Origin: Sphingomonas sp. S1-29
Lineage (GTDB): Bacteria > Pseudomonadota > Alphaproteobacteria > Sphingomonadales > Sphingomonadaceae
Direction of reading: 5' to 3'
Assembly: GCF_026167545.1 (NCBI RefSeq)
Contig: NZ_CP110678.1
Coordinates: 2,539,501 to 2,603,500, forward strand
Length of the DNA: 64,000 bases
Position 1 is the stretch's first letter, and each line of letters opens with the position of its first letter. Shown piece by piece: positions 25,087-33,721 of the stretch. The notes under the pieces were generated by a model. It saw only the letters and a list, made by a program, of their open reading frames with translations, did not search any database and had not been told where the DNA came from. The translations under genes were made by a program, and so were the position numbers.

Positions 25087-25100
25087 CACACAATGTGATG
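25084..25100. promoter_or_regulatory. Palindrome at the start of the RHH-like gene
   Basis: CATCAC-ACAAT-GTGATG, a perfect 6-bp-arm inverted repeat, covers the start codon of the RHH-like gene at 24790-25086. RHH regulators often bind such palindromes in their own promoters, so this is a plausible operator; chance occurrence is possible. Confidence 0.35.
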
Positions 25101-25140
25101 ACCCTTCCGGCTTTATTGTGATTCAGCATTAAGCTTCGGC

Positions 25141-25491
25141 CTATTCCGGTAGGGCAGCAGTAACAACGATTTCAACCTTGTACGCCGGCGTCGCCAACCG
25201 AACCTCCCCTGTGGCCCTCGCCGGTGCGTTTTTCGTATCAACCCACTCGTCCCATACGGCGTTCATGGCTTCGAAATCAGCCATGTCGGCAAGCCAAATC
25301 GTAGCCTGAAGAATGTGTGCTCGGTCTGTACCTGCTTGTGCAAGAAGGTGATCGATAGACTGGAGTACCGCGCGGGTTTGAGTGCCGGCGTCTTCGCCGG
25401 GTGCACCGATCTGACCCGCTAGATACACGATGCCGCCGTGGACCACGGCTTGGCTCATTCGAGGTCCGTTCTCAATGCGCATTATAGCCAT
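25141..25491 (-). CDS. RidA family protein
   Basis: A protein of 116 aa with the RidA/YjgF/UK114 layout: an I-V-Y-L-A-G-Q-I-G strand, Q-T-R-A-V-L-Q-S-I-D, a T-I-W-L-A-D segment, and a late P-A-R-A-T-G-E-V-R-L with the Arg of the imine/enamine deaminase site. RidA removes reactive 2-aminoacrylate and other imines released by PLP and flavin enzymes. An AAGGAG precedes the ATG. It lies 21 bp after dadA and 5' of it lies alr, a D-alanine catabolic operon in which RidA would deaminate imino acids from DadA (inference). Confidence 0.93.
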   Translation of the reverse strand: MAIMRIENGPRMSQAVVHGGIVYLAGQIGAPGEDAGTQTRAVLQSIDHLLAQAGTDRAHILQATIWLADMADFEAMNAVWDEWVDTKNAPARATGEVRLATPAYKVEIVVTAALPE

Positions 25492-25512
25492 TCTATAACT
25501 CCTTAGTGTTAA

Positions 25513-26769
25513 TCACCGACCATACCGGTCGAGTTCCAGTCCTGTGATGTCGATCGGGGGTTCTTGGCCGCCGATTATGGCAGCCATTACCGCTGCCGAT
25601 CCACACGCCATCGTCCAGCCGAGTGTTCCGTGTCCTGTGTTGAGGAATAGGTTGGAAAGCCGTGTCCGACCTATAATGGGAGGGCCGTCTGGCGTCATTG
25701 GTCGCAGACCGCTCCAAAATCCCGTGTGTAGAGCGGCGCTCGCTCCAGGGAATAGATCATGGAGACTATGCAATAAAGTAGCCTCGCGCCGCTTGGGCAG
25801 CGTTGTATCGAACCCGGATATCTCCGCCATGCCCCCGACACGTATCCGATCGCCTAAGCGGGTTATTGCAATTTTATAGGTCTCATCCAGAATAGTAGAC
25901 GTTGGTGCCCGGCTTTGATCGGTCACCGGAACAGTGATAGAGTAGCCTTTGACTGGATACACAGGGATTTGGATGCCGAGCGGTCTGGCCAAAGCGACAG
26001 AGTAGCTCCCTAAGGCAAGAACATACGCATCCGCAGTTATTCTCCCACGATCGGTACGAACCGCAGCAATTTCATTTCCCGACATTTCGAGCGCTTCGAC
26101 GGTCGTCGAGAAGCGAAAATCCACGCCTTCGGTTCGAAGGCGTTCGGTCAGCCGGACAGTGAATAGGTGGCAGTCGCCGGTTTCGTCGTTCGGCAATCCG
26201 AGTCCGCCCTCAAATTGGTGGCGGGACGCGGCGAGGCCGGGTTCAGCTCGAACGCAGTCATCTCGGTCGAGCAATTCGAAAGGAACGCCGTAGGCTCGAA
26301 GAACCGCAACATCCTTCCCGCTCGCGTCCAGCTGCTTTCTTGTCCGGAAAAGCTGCAGAGTGCCCTGGGTTCGCTGGTCGTACTGGATGCCCAAATCGGC
26401 GCGCAGAGAGATGAGTTCATCCCGACTGAATTCTGCGAGGCGCACCATGCGGCTTTTATTGATCGCATAGCGGGCTTCCGTGCAGTTTCGAAGCATCGCG
26501 GACAGCCAGCGCAACATCGAAATGTCGAACTTTGGCCGGACGATTAAAGGGGCATGACGCATGGCAAGCCAACGCATCGCCTTTAGGGGAATGCCGGGCC
26601 CGGCCCATGGGGACGCATAGCCTGGAGAAATTTCTCCTGCGTTCGCGAAGCTGGTCTCCAGCCCAGCACCCGGCTGGCGATCGACGACCACGACTTCATG
26701 ACCTGCACTTCGAAGATAGTGTGCGGTCGAGACGCCGATAACGCCGGCACCTAGGACGACGACCTTCAT
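25513..26769 (-). CDS. dadA: D-amino acid dehydrogenase
   Basis: A protein of 418 aa with an FAD-binding GxGxxG at the N-terminus ([12 protein letters not shown]) and the D-E-T-Y-K-I-A / [14 protein letters not shown] and [10 protein letters not shown] pattern of the DadA family. It oxidises D-alanine to pyruvate with electrons passed to the membrane quinone pool. Its start overlaps the 3' end of alr by 4 bp (ATGA), and ridA follows. The divergent Lrp gene is the probable regulator. Confidence 0.95.
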   Translation of the reverse strand: MKVVVLGAGVIGVSTAHYLRSAGHEVVVVDRQPGAGLETSFANAGEISPGYASPWAGPGIPLKAMRWLAMRHAPLIVRPKFDISMLRWLSAMLRNCTEARYAINKSRMVRLAEFSRDELISLRADLGIQYDQRTQGTLQLFRTRKQLDASGKDVAVLRAYGVPFELLDRDDCVRAEPGLAASRHQFEGGLGLPNDETGDCHLFTVRLTERLRTEGVDFRFSTTVEALEMSGNEIAAVRTDRGRITADAYVLALGSYSVALARPLGIQIPVYPVKGYSITVPVTDQSRAPTSTILDETYKIAITRLGDRIRVGGMAEISGFDTTLPKRREATLLHSLHDLFPGASAALHTGFWSGLRPMTPDGPPIIGRTRLSNLFLNTGHGTLGWTMACGSAAVMAAIIGGQEPPIDITGLELDRYGR

Positions 26770-27898
26770 ATCGCGGTTCCCCGTTCCGCTCGTACGGTTT
26801 GCCCGTTCTCGATGTAGAAGCGTGCGTGCCTGCGGCCCAAGCGCGTTAAGATCTCGTAGGGTATCGTGCCTGCATCCGCCGCGACGTCGTCTAGCGTTTG
26901 GTTAGGCCCAATCAGGCTCACGAAGTCGTTTTCGCGGAGGGATCCGGGAGGCATTGCGGTTACGTCAACCGTCATGCTGTCCATCGATAGCCGTCCGACA
27001 ATCGGAAGGCGGATATCGCCACACCAAGCTGCGCCGGTGTTGCTCAAGCTGCGCGGCCAGCCATCACCGTACCCGATCGCCAGTGTTGCCAAACGACGCA
27101 GATCCGGCGCCTGATAGGTGAGGCCGTAGCCGACGCCCGATCCCATTTCAGCTCACGGATTTGCAGCACCCGGACCGTGAGCTTGATCACTGGAGATATC
27201 TTTGGGCACGGATTTGGCGGGGGTAGCCCGTACAGGCCGATGCCGGCCCGGGAAATTTCTAGGTGATAGTCGCTCGATAGCCCTATCGCGCAGCTATTTG
27301 CTATTGAGCGCGGCACGGTAGGAAGCAATCTGGCTAGGTCATGGAATTCACGAAGTTGCCGGGCATTTACGGGTGAACCCGGGTCGTCCGCGCATGCCAG
27401 ATGGGTCATAATAAGGCGCAGTTGTACGTCATCAAAAAGAGAGGCGTCCTCCGCCAGCGCCTGCAACTGCAACGCAGATAGCCCTAGGCGAGACATGCCG
27501 GTGTCTACCTGAAGGGCGGCTGGAAGCGCGGTGTTCCGCGCGCGAGCTAGCGAACGCCAATGCTGAACCTGGGATTCGGAATTAAGCACCGGAACAAAGC
27601 CAGAATCTGCACAGATATTCTCGCTGCCAGGGTCTAGCCCATTGAGAATGATAATCGAAGCGTTCGTCGGCAGCGACCCATGAACCTCCATCGCTTCGCA
27701 CAGCTGAGCGACGAAAAATATGCGGCATCCTTCATTGTACAGAGCCTTGGCGACATCGGGCGCTCCAAGGCCGTACGCATCAGCCTTCACCACTGCGGCG
27801 CAGTCCGACGCTGCTACATGGCGCTGGATTGACCTATAATTTGCGCGAATCGCGTCCAGATCGATGACTAGTTCGCTCGAATAGCTGTGACAGTCCAA
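26766..27898 (-). pseudogene. alr: Alanine racemase, frameshifted
   Basis: Two minus-strand frames make one alanine racemase. The N-terminal frame (27898 down to about 27148) has V-V-K-A-D-A-Y-G-L-G with the PLP lysine; after I-R-E-L-K the reading frame shifts, and the second frame (27146 to 26766) continues G-S-G-V-G-Y-G-L-T-Y-Q, which holds the conserved tyrosine, then G-R-L-S-M-D-S-M-T-V-D-V. The total length of 1133 bp is not a multiple of three, consistent with loss of one base near 27147. Without frameshift correction the product stops with a foreign tail. It may be a true mutation or a sequencing error. It is a dadX-type gene in the D-alanine operon. Confidence 0.85.
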
Positions 27899-28006
27899 CG
27901 TAGCCCTGAAACTTCTCCCTCAACATGATGGGCGAAGCCTGTGAGCATTTGCGACTGGTTCTGAGTCAGAAAATGCTATCGGTTGGGATAAACGGCAGGA
28001 TCTGCG

Positions 28007-28471
28007 ATGCGAAGGAAGAACGTGCTAAACACCCTTGATGCTCTTGATCGGCGGATCGTGAACCAGATGCGCTTGAATGCGCGCATCACAAACAGCGCTC
28101 TAGCCCGGGAAGTCGGTCTTTCGGAATCAGCCTGTTTAAGGCGTTTGAAGCTTCTTGAACGATCAAGAGTCATCCGAGGGTATACGGCCATCATTTCAGG
28201 GGGAGATCCTGATGAAGGCACGGTGGCTATTGTGCAGGTCGAGTTAGAACGACAGAGCGAGGAGTATCTCGCCCGTTTTGAAGCGGCGATGCGAAAGCAC
28301 TCAGAGATACGTGCTTGGTATTTGCTTACTGGCGCTGGAGACTATTTGCTGCGACTCGAGGTGGCAGGCATGGAGGATTACGCGAATTTTCATCGCGACG
28401 TCCTTTCCCGGTTGCCGGGCGTCACTCGTATCACGTCCAGCTTTGCAATGCGCAGTCATCGTAAGGCCTGA
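28007..28471 (+). CDS. Lrp/AsnC family regulator, probably of the D-alanine operon
   Basis: A protein of 154 aa with an N-terminal winged HTH (L-D-R-R-I-V-N-Q-M, S-E-S-A-C-L-R-R-L-K-L-L-E) and a C-terminal RAM domain (G-D-Y-L-L-R-L-E-V). Lrp/AsnC proteins are octameric amino acid-responsive regulators. AGGA lies six bases upstream of the ATG. It is divergent from alr-dadA-ridA across 108 bp, the classical arrangement in which such a protein controls D-alanine catabolism (inference). Confidence 0.93.
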   Translation: MRRKNVLNTLDALDRRIVNQMRLNARITNSALAREVGLSESACLRRLKLLERSRVIRGYTAIISGGDPDEGTVAIVQVELERQSEEYLARFEAAMRKHSEIRAWYLLTGAGDYLLRLEVAGMEDYANFHRDVLSRLPGVTRITSSFAMRSHRKA

Positions 28472-28772
28472 CCGTGTGGCCCCTTCAGGTACTCCAACCC
28501 GTACCGGGGTCAGACGACGTTCGGCCAACGGCGCTTTGTGCCACCGGCGACATTATGACCGACGTGTTTGACACGGGCAGCTCCGAGGCACATCTTAGGA
28601 GGATGCAGATTCGCAGTTCTCATTTTCGAAGCCTCCTTCGTGCGGGGCGACTCGTCGCGGGCGTTTAGCCCCAGGCTCTCCTACGGCATGTCCCGAAGAG
28701 CTTGGGGCATTCGTATTGATCAGACCAGCCCGGTTGCCGGATCGGCGGGGGCGGTAGCCTTAGGAGATGAAG
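28472..28772. other. Intergenic region
   Basis: About 300 bp between the Lrp and the first Rnk-like gene. I see no gene and no obvious structure. Confidence 0.3.
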
Positions 28773-29192
28773 ATGAGCACGACCAAATCCGCCGCAACAC
28801 GGCCCCAAATTCATATGATTGAGGAAGAGGCCGATAACCTCTCCGACCTGGCGCTTACTATGCAGAGCCGGTTTCCACAGGTTAGCGAGCTGCTCATCCG
28901 GGAGACGTCGCGGGCAAAGCTGCATACAGCAGCGAGCATACCACCGGACGTCGTCACCATGCAGTCATTCGTTGAATTCGTGGATGAGGGGGCTGGGACC
29001 CGTCGGACGGTTCAGCTCGTCTTTCCGCCGGACGCAGACATTTCTGCGGGACGGATATCAATCCTTACGCCCGTCGGCGCCGGGCTGATCGGCCTGCGTG
29101 AGGGGCAATCGATTCTTTGGCCCGACCGGGAGGGCCATGAACGCAAATTGGTGATTGTTAAGGTCGAGCAGCGGGTAATGCGCGCCGCCTAA
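28773..29192 (+). CDS. rnk: Nucleoside diphosphate kinase regulator (Rnk/GreA-like)
   Basis: A protein of 139 aa from the second ATG, six bases after AGGAG; the ATG six bases earlier lies too close to the site. An N-terminal short coiled coil (E-E-E-A-D-N-L-S-D-L-A) precedes a GreA/GreB C-terminal-like fold: F-V-D-E-G, R-T-V-Q-L-V-F-P, I-L-T-P-V-G-A-G-L-I-G-L-R-E-G-Q-S-I-L-W-P. Rnk proteins bind RNA polymerase near the secondary channel and lack the Gre cleavage acidic tip; regulation of Ndk gave the name. A second, diverged copy is encoded at 30251-30727. Confidence 0.88.
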   Translation: MSTTKSAATRPQIHMIEEEADNLSDLALTMQSRFPQVSELLIRETSRAKLHTAASIPPDVVTMQSFVEFVDEGAGTRRTVQLVFPPDADISAGRISILTPVGAGLIGLREGQSILWPDREGHERKLVIVKVEQRVMRAA

Positions 29193-29617
29193 GGCAGGAT
29201 GCGTTCAACAAAGAAGCAGAACTATTGGCTGCGAGCAGGCGCATGCGCGCTTGCTCGTAACCCTTTTGCTGCGGAAGTGATTCTAGCACTTCGACAACAA
29301 GCCTTTCCCCGGCGTCGCCCTTGGCACACCGGATCACCCGTTTCGTCGAATGCCAGGCAGCAGGCGAAAGAAATCTAGCGGGGTTGCTCGAAAGATAACC
29401 TTCGCGCCCTACGGCTTGACAGCCTGTCGCTATATGGCCATCTAAGGCTCATGTATGCATTCGCTACATTTTTGCGCTTCCGCGACCACGCCGGCCAACT
29501 CGCCGCACGTAAATAGCCCGAGTTCGGCGGCTTGCCGATCGGGCTCGGGGCTTATTCGACTTAATCTTTAAAGAGCGTTCAAGGCGCTCGTGATCTCGAA
29601 TATGCGGAAGATTTTTA
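29193..29617. other. Intergenic region with a strong hairpin
   Basis: A 425-bp region behind rnk. The only clear structure is the hairpin listed at 29514-29544. The TTGACA at 29417-29422 has no well-placed -10. No gene is supported. Confidence 0.35.
29514..29544. other. Stable hairpin, terminator or 5' leader element
   Basis: AGCCCGA pairs with TCGGGCT, and inside it TCGGC pairs with GCCGA around a GGCTT loop, with a 2-nt bulge: 12 paired bases. It lies about 320 bp after rnk and 74 bp before the hypothetical gene at 29618. It could be a distal terminator or a structured leader. Confidence 0.4.
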
Positions 29618-29923
29618 ATGTTGGATCCGAAGTCTGAAACGGCGAATCGCCGTTCGGAAACGTTCGTCTTGCTCGATAGCGATGCGGGTATAAACCGGAC
29701 GCTGGTAATGCGGCCAAAAAGCTTTTTCTCAAATGAATACCAATTGGAATTTGAAGATGCTGAGTCGAATGGCGTGACTGTTCAGTCAGAACTTCCCCGC
29801 TTGGCTCGCGAAGACGAGATTTATTTTAAGCCAACCGGCTTCATCGATCTGCAAACGCTACTGCTGATTTTTTTCGTCGGCATACCAATCCTCGTATACG
29901 GCGTACTGTCGTTTCCTGGGTAG
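29618..29923 (+). CDS. Hypothetical protein with one C-terminal membrane segment
   Basis: A protein of 101 aa with a polar N-terminal domain and one hydrophobic helix near the C-terminus (L-L-L-I-F-F-V-G-I-P-I-L-V-Y-G-V-L-S). A GGAAG site lies eight bases before the ATG. No family was recognised. It lies alone, about 425 bp behind rnk. The topology suggests a tail-anchored protein. Confidence 0.55.
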   Translation: MLDPKSETANRRSETFVLLDSDAGINRTLVMRPKSFFSNEYQLEFEDAESNGVTVQSELPRLAREDEIYFKPTGFIDLQTLLLIFFVGIPILVYGVLSFPG

Positions 29924-30250
29924 GCGCCGCGGAAAGATCGCTGGTGCAGTCACCCGGGCGCACTCCGGGTCCAAGCTCTGAATTGCGCCAACTGCGCAGC
30001 GGCCTTCCCACTTAAAGCGCCTTCGACGGCGCATAAGCGTGAAGGCCGCTTCAGCCCGGTGGGGCGGAGAATTGATATGAATCGATTGGCGGTCGAAGCC
30101 GTGAATCGCGTGGTCGGTGTTGCGGTTCGAGTTCGAGGAAGCGTGAGCTGTCTTCGCGCAAACGCTGCGCTCAAAACCATGGACGGCAGAACCTTCCGAC
30201 AAGCCGGTGCGCGAACGAACGGCAACTCGCTATTATTCAACGTTACTCGG
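29924..30250. other. Region upstream of the second Rnk-like gene
   Basis: A 327-bp region. A plus-strand frame is open through it from 30059, but its composition does not look like the Rnk family and no start is supported, so I treat it as non-coding leader. Confidence 0.3.
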
Positions 30251-30727
30251 ATGACAAACGGCAGCGAAACCGAAGTCGCGGCAGCCCATTCGATTTGCCC
30301 GTCGTCCATCGATGCTTTAATCGGCATCTGGTTGGCTCTGCACAAAGGGCTGGATATCCAGATCGACGCTGCGGAGGCGCGTTACCTCAGCAGTCTCGTT
30401 CTAGAGATAGAAGATGACCTTCTGTCACGATTGCTCAGTGCCAAGCTTGGCATAGCTCGCGTTCCAAATCGCGGCTCCATTCGCGGCCTTGCACGCCCTG
30501 GCTCCGAAATATGGTACTTCACCGAAGAAAAAACCCGGAAAGCTCGGCTTGTTCACGGCTTCACGGCAGGTGACGGCCTGCTGGGTGTTGGAACTAGATT
30601 AGGCACCGCGTTGCTAGGATTGCGGGCGGGGCAGACGGTTCTGTGGCCGAATGATGATGGTCGGTTGGTGGAAGTACACCTGTTGAGGGTGACGACGATC
30701 TCGGAACGAGTACGCCGTCATGCGTAA
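30251..30727 (+). CDS. Second Rnk/GreA-like protein
   Basis: A protein of about 158 aa. The C-terminal part has G-V-G-T-R-L-G-T-A-L-L-G-L-R-A-G-Q-T-V-L-W-P-N-D-D-G-R-L-V, parallel to the L-I-G-L-R-E-G-Q-S-I-L-W-P of the rnk protein at 28773; the N-terminal helical half is diverged. It is a likely second regulator of the GreA/Rnk type, acting on RNA polymerase (family inference). Start uncertain: the ATG at 30251 has no clear ribosome binding site. A HemD-like gene follows after 12 bp on the same strand. Confidence 0.65.
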   Translation: MTNGSETEVAAAHSICPSSIDALIGIWLALHKGLDIQIDAAEARYLSSLVLEIEDDLLSRLLSAKLGIARVPNRGSIRGLARPGSEIWYFTEEKTRKARLVHGFTAGDGLLGVGTRLGTALLGLRAGQTVLWPNDDGRLVEVHLLRVTTISERVRRHA

Positions 30728-30739
30728 TTTGGTGCAGCC

Positions 30740-31582
30740 ATGCTGATCTGGGTAACCCGAACGGCTCCGCAAAACCGCGCAACTGCGAAGCGGCTAGTAG
30801 CGCTGGGGCACCAAGTGTTGGTGGCTCCCGTTCTCGCAGTGCGTGGCGTGAAGGCTAACCCTTTGCGTTCTGCTCCCGACGCTATCGTATTCACCAGCGT
30901 GAATGGTGTTGCACATCACAGCGTGGATCTCGCGTTGGTGTCACGGCCCGTGTTCGCCGTCGGAACCAGTACGGCTGAGGCCGCGATGCGAGCAGGTTAT
31001 CTCCATGTTTGCTCGGCCGACGGCGATGTCACCGACTTGCAGCGCCTCATTCTCGACAGGCTCCCGCCGCCGGCCCGTATCGTACATTTCGGGGCCGAGG
31101 AGTTGGCGGGCGATATGAAAGGTTTCCTGGCGAGGGGCGGATATTCGGTGAATCATCAGGTTGTATATTCGTCGTACACATCACCCGCCTCGTCATTTTT
31201 GGATATTCGCAAACGGTTCGACGCAGTGGACGGGATTGTAATTCATTCGCCCCGCGCAGCCCACCAAGTAGCAGTCATTCTTACAGGCACTGGGTGGGCA
31301 GGGCGGGCTTGGTGCATCTCCGCAGCCTGCGCGCACGAGCTGGCGGATCTTACCCATTTAAAATCGCTGATCGCGCGAAGGCCGACTGAAGAAGACCTGA
31401 TTAAACTGATCCATTGGCATGGCGTCGTGCCGCTCAGGGCGCCGCTAGCGATAGGCCGCGATCACAACGAGATCCGCAGGAACCTCGACGCGGCGCCGGA
31501 GATGTCGGCGAACGATAATGCTGATCCGTCGGTGCCACCCTCGAATGGCGGCACCAACGATTTTGATCCGCCCGCGGCATAA
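30740..31582 (+). CDS. Uroporphyrinogen-III synthase-like protein
   Basis: A protein of 280 aa with HemD features: an I-W-V-T-R start, A-I-V-F-T-S-V-N-G-V, P-V-F-A-V-G-T-S-T-A-E-A, V-V-Y and G-I-V-I-H-S-P-R-A-A segments. HemD closes the tetrapyrrole ring in heme synthesis, but this copy lies beside an Rnk-like gene (12 bp) rather than with hemC, and ends in a long polar tail (A-N-D-N-A-D-P-S). A related gene lies at 40667. Either could be the cellular enzyme or a diverged paralogue. No clear ribosome binding site was seen. Confidence 0.75.
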   Translation: MLIWVTRTAPQNRATAKRLVALGHQVLVAPVLAVRGVKANPLRSAPDAIVFTSVNGVAHHSVDLALVSRPVFAVGTSTAEAAMRAGYLHVCSADGDVTDLQRLILDRLPPPARIVHFGAEELAGDMKGFLARGGYSVNHQVVYSSYTSPASSFLDIRKRFDAVDGIVIHSPRAAHQVAVILTGTGWAGRAWCISAACAHELADLTHLKSLIARRPTEEDLIKLIHWHGVVPLRAPLAIGRDHNEIRRNLDAAPEMSANDNADPSVPPSNGGTNDFDPPAA

Positions 31583-31637
31583 GTCGGGATCGCATAGGTG
31601 CATAAATGGCCGTTATTAACGTCATGATGAAAATAGC

Positions 31638-32042
31638 ATGAAACAGTATCTACTATTGGTTAGCATTTTCGCGGTTGGCGGGTGCAATATCCATCCGGGC
31701 GCATGCGGAAACATGACCTTTCAAGAGGCAAGCCCTGTTGAAGTACATGACGTGCTCGGACTAGCCGAGAAAGAGATATTACGTGCTGATTTGATTGATT
31801 TGGCCGGGACGAAGCTAGGCGATGTCGAGGGCATTGTGCCTGATGCAGACGGTGCCGCTGCATTTCTTCTTATTAAGGTATCCGGTATATTGGCAAACCA
31901 CTATGTCCATGTACCCGTCGAAGGACTGAAGTCAGTCGGTGAAGAATATGGCAATAGCTTTCAGACATCTTTGACCAGAGACCAAATCATGGCATTGGAG
32001 AAAGTGCTGGCCAGCTGGCACCTTCAATCGGCGTCGCGGTAG
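31638..32042 (+). CDS. Lipoprotein with PRC-barrel domain
   Basis: A protein of 134 aa. The lipoprotein signal is M-K-Q-Y-L-L-L-V-S-I-F-A-V-G-G-C, with the lipidated Cys in a V-G-G-C box. The mature part has a PRC-barrel (I-D-L-A-G-T-K-L-G-D-V-E-G-I-V, F-L-L-I-K-V-S-G, H-V-P-V-E-G-L). PRC-barrels occur in photosynthetic reaction-centre H subunits and in many stress-related envelope proteins. The function is unknown. It lies 55 bp after the HemD-like gene. Confidence 0.8.
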   Translation: MKQYLLLVSIFAVGGCNIHPGACGNMTFQEASPVEVHDVLGLAEKEILRADLIDLAGTKLGDVEGIVPDADGAAAFLLIKVSGILANHYVHVPVEGLKSVGEEYGNSFQTSLTRDQIMALEKVLASWHLQSASR

Positions 32043-32056
32043 GCATTGGGAACCGT

Positions 32057-33658
32057 TTAATTTGGCAACTCGAAACTTTCTGCACGAGCGAGACGCCATG
32101 CGGCACTATAAAAATCTCGGTTATGCGCCCCTCTAAGCAACTCGCCATCTTCGAGAAAGATGTGGAGCTGAGAGAATAGGCGTATGTCGGTCAGGGAAAC
32201 GCGCCGTACCAAGTGGTGAGGGCCCAACTGGGAAGGATGATCAAGGCCAGCAGCCGCCGTCATCTCCGCCAAGGCCTTCATGGTATTGCGATGAAAGTTA
32301 TGTACCCGTTCCGATTTATCTGCGACGACCAGTGCCCGTTGCCGCATCGGGTCTTGGGTGGCAACACCCACTGGACAGCGGTTGGTGTGGCATGTCAGCG
32401 ACTGGATGCATCCCAACGCAAACATGAAACCGCGTCCCGCGTTGGTCCAATCGGCCCCTAGCGCAAGAACCGCAGCTATATCGAACGCGCTGACAATTTT
32501 TCCCGCAGCGCCAATTTTGATCTGGTTGCGAAGATTTGCACCAACAAGGGTGTTATGAACGAACAGAAGGCTTTCGCGCATGGGCATGCCAAGGTTGTCT
32601 GCGAATTCCACTGGTGCGGCTCCTGTACCGCCCTCCGCTCCATCGACGACAATGAAGTCCGGCACGATGCCGGTTTCGAGCATAGCCTTGACCATGCCCA
32701 TAAACTCCCACGGTTGGCCCACGCAAAGTTTTAGGCCTACCGGTTTTCCGCCGGAAAGGCGCCGGAGTTCCCCTAGGAATTGCATAAGTTCGATCGGGGT
32801 CGAGAATTCACGGTGTCTAGAAGGCGAGATGCAGTCGACGCCGACCGGCACGTCTCGGGTTGCCGCTATTTCAGGCGTCACCTTCTCGCCGGGCAAAATG
32901 CCGCCATGGCCTGGCTTTGCCCCTTGGCTAAGCTTCAGTTCGATCATTTTGATCTGGGGATCAGCAGCCTGATCCGCAAACCGGATCGGATCGAATCTTC
33001 CGTCGGCGGTTCGGCAGCCAAAGTAGCCGCTGCCTATTTCCCAAATCAGGTCGCCTCCGTGAACACGGTGGTACGGACTGATGCTGCCTTCACCTGTGTC
33101 GTGTGCAAAGCCGCCCAGCCGGGCTCCGTGGTTAAGCGCTAAGATGGCATTTGCGCTCAGGGAGCCAAAGCTCATGGCAGAGATGTTAAAAATGGAGGCC
33201 ATGTAGGCAGTGGTGCCATTCTTGCCACCAATCGGAATGCGGAACGTGGCCGGGTCGGCTACCGGAGCTGGCCGGGTAGAGTGCGCAATGAACTCATATC
33301 CATTCTCGTAGACATCGACGAGGGTCCCAAAGGCGCGATCGCTGCTCTCGTTCTTAGCCCGCGCATAAACAAGCGATCTCTGGCTGCGCGAGAATGGCGT
33401 CTTTTCGTGATCATTCTCTATCAGGTATTGGCGGATTTCCGGCCGTATCTCCTCGAAAAACCATCGCAGGCGCCCAAGGATAGGATAGTTGCGCCGCACA
33501 GAGTGGACGGGTTGGGCCAAGTCGTACAATCCGACGGTCGACAAAGCGGTGCCTGCGAAAAAGAAGAGAATGGCCCACGCGTTTGGGAGGTAAAAGCTGG
33601 CAACAGCAATAAGCGCGAGGCTTAACGCCAACGCGGTGAACCGGGTAAAAAACAAAAT
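32057..33658 (-). CDS. FMN-binding glutamate synthase-family protein
   Basis: A protein of about 533 aa. Two N-terminal membrane segments precede the Glu_synthase domain (G-S-L-S-A-N-A-I-L-A-L-N-H-G-A, I-E-L-K-L-S-Q-G-A-K-P-G-H-G-G, D-G-A-E-G-G-T-G-A-A-P, T-C-H-T-N-R-C-P-V-G-V-A-T). The last Cys-rich element resembles the iron-sulfur ligand of glutamate synthase. Stand-alone proteins of this type have unknown substrate. GGAG six bases before a TTG at 33658 suggests that start; the longest frame begins at an ATG at 33721 and would add 21 residues. It is convergent with the lipoprotein gene and divergent from the porin. Confidence 0.85.
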   Translation of the reverse strand: MLFFTRFTALALSLALIAVASFYLPNAWAILFFFAGTALSTVGLYDLAQPVHSVRRNYPILGRLRWFFEEIRPEIRQYLIENDHEKTPFSRSQRSLVYARAKNESSDRAFGTLVDVYENGYEFIAHSTRPAPVADPATFRIPIGGKNGTTAYMASIFNISAMSFGSLSANAILALNHGARLGGFAHDTGEGSISPYHRVHGGDLIWEIGSGYFGCRTADGRFDPIRFADQAADPQIKMIELKLSQGAKPGHGGILPGEKVTPEIAATRDVPVGVDCISPSRHREFSTPIELMQFLGELRRLSGGKPVGLKLCVGQPWEFMGMVKAMLETGIVPDFIVVDGAEGGTGAAPVEFADNLGMPMRESLLFVHNTLVGANLRNQIKIGAAGKIVSAFDIAAVLALGADWTNAGRGFMFALGCIQSLTCHTNRCPVGVATQDPMRQRALVVADKSERVHNFHRNTMKALAEMTAAAGLDHPSQLGPHHLVRRVSLTDIRLFSQLHIFLEDGELLRGAHNRDFYSAAWRLARAESFELPN

Positions 33659-33721
33659 TATCTCCAGGTGCAGGGCGAAGCCGGATGCAGCAGCAATGGC
33701 GGCTGACCGGCGAAGATGCAT

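Noticed and set aside
27130-27160. Programmed ribosomal frameshift as the reason for the two alr frames
   Set aside because: The junction CTGAAATGGGATC lacks a classical X-XXY-YYZ slippery site, and alanine racemases are not known to use one; mutation or sequencing error is simpler.
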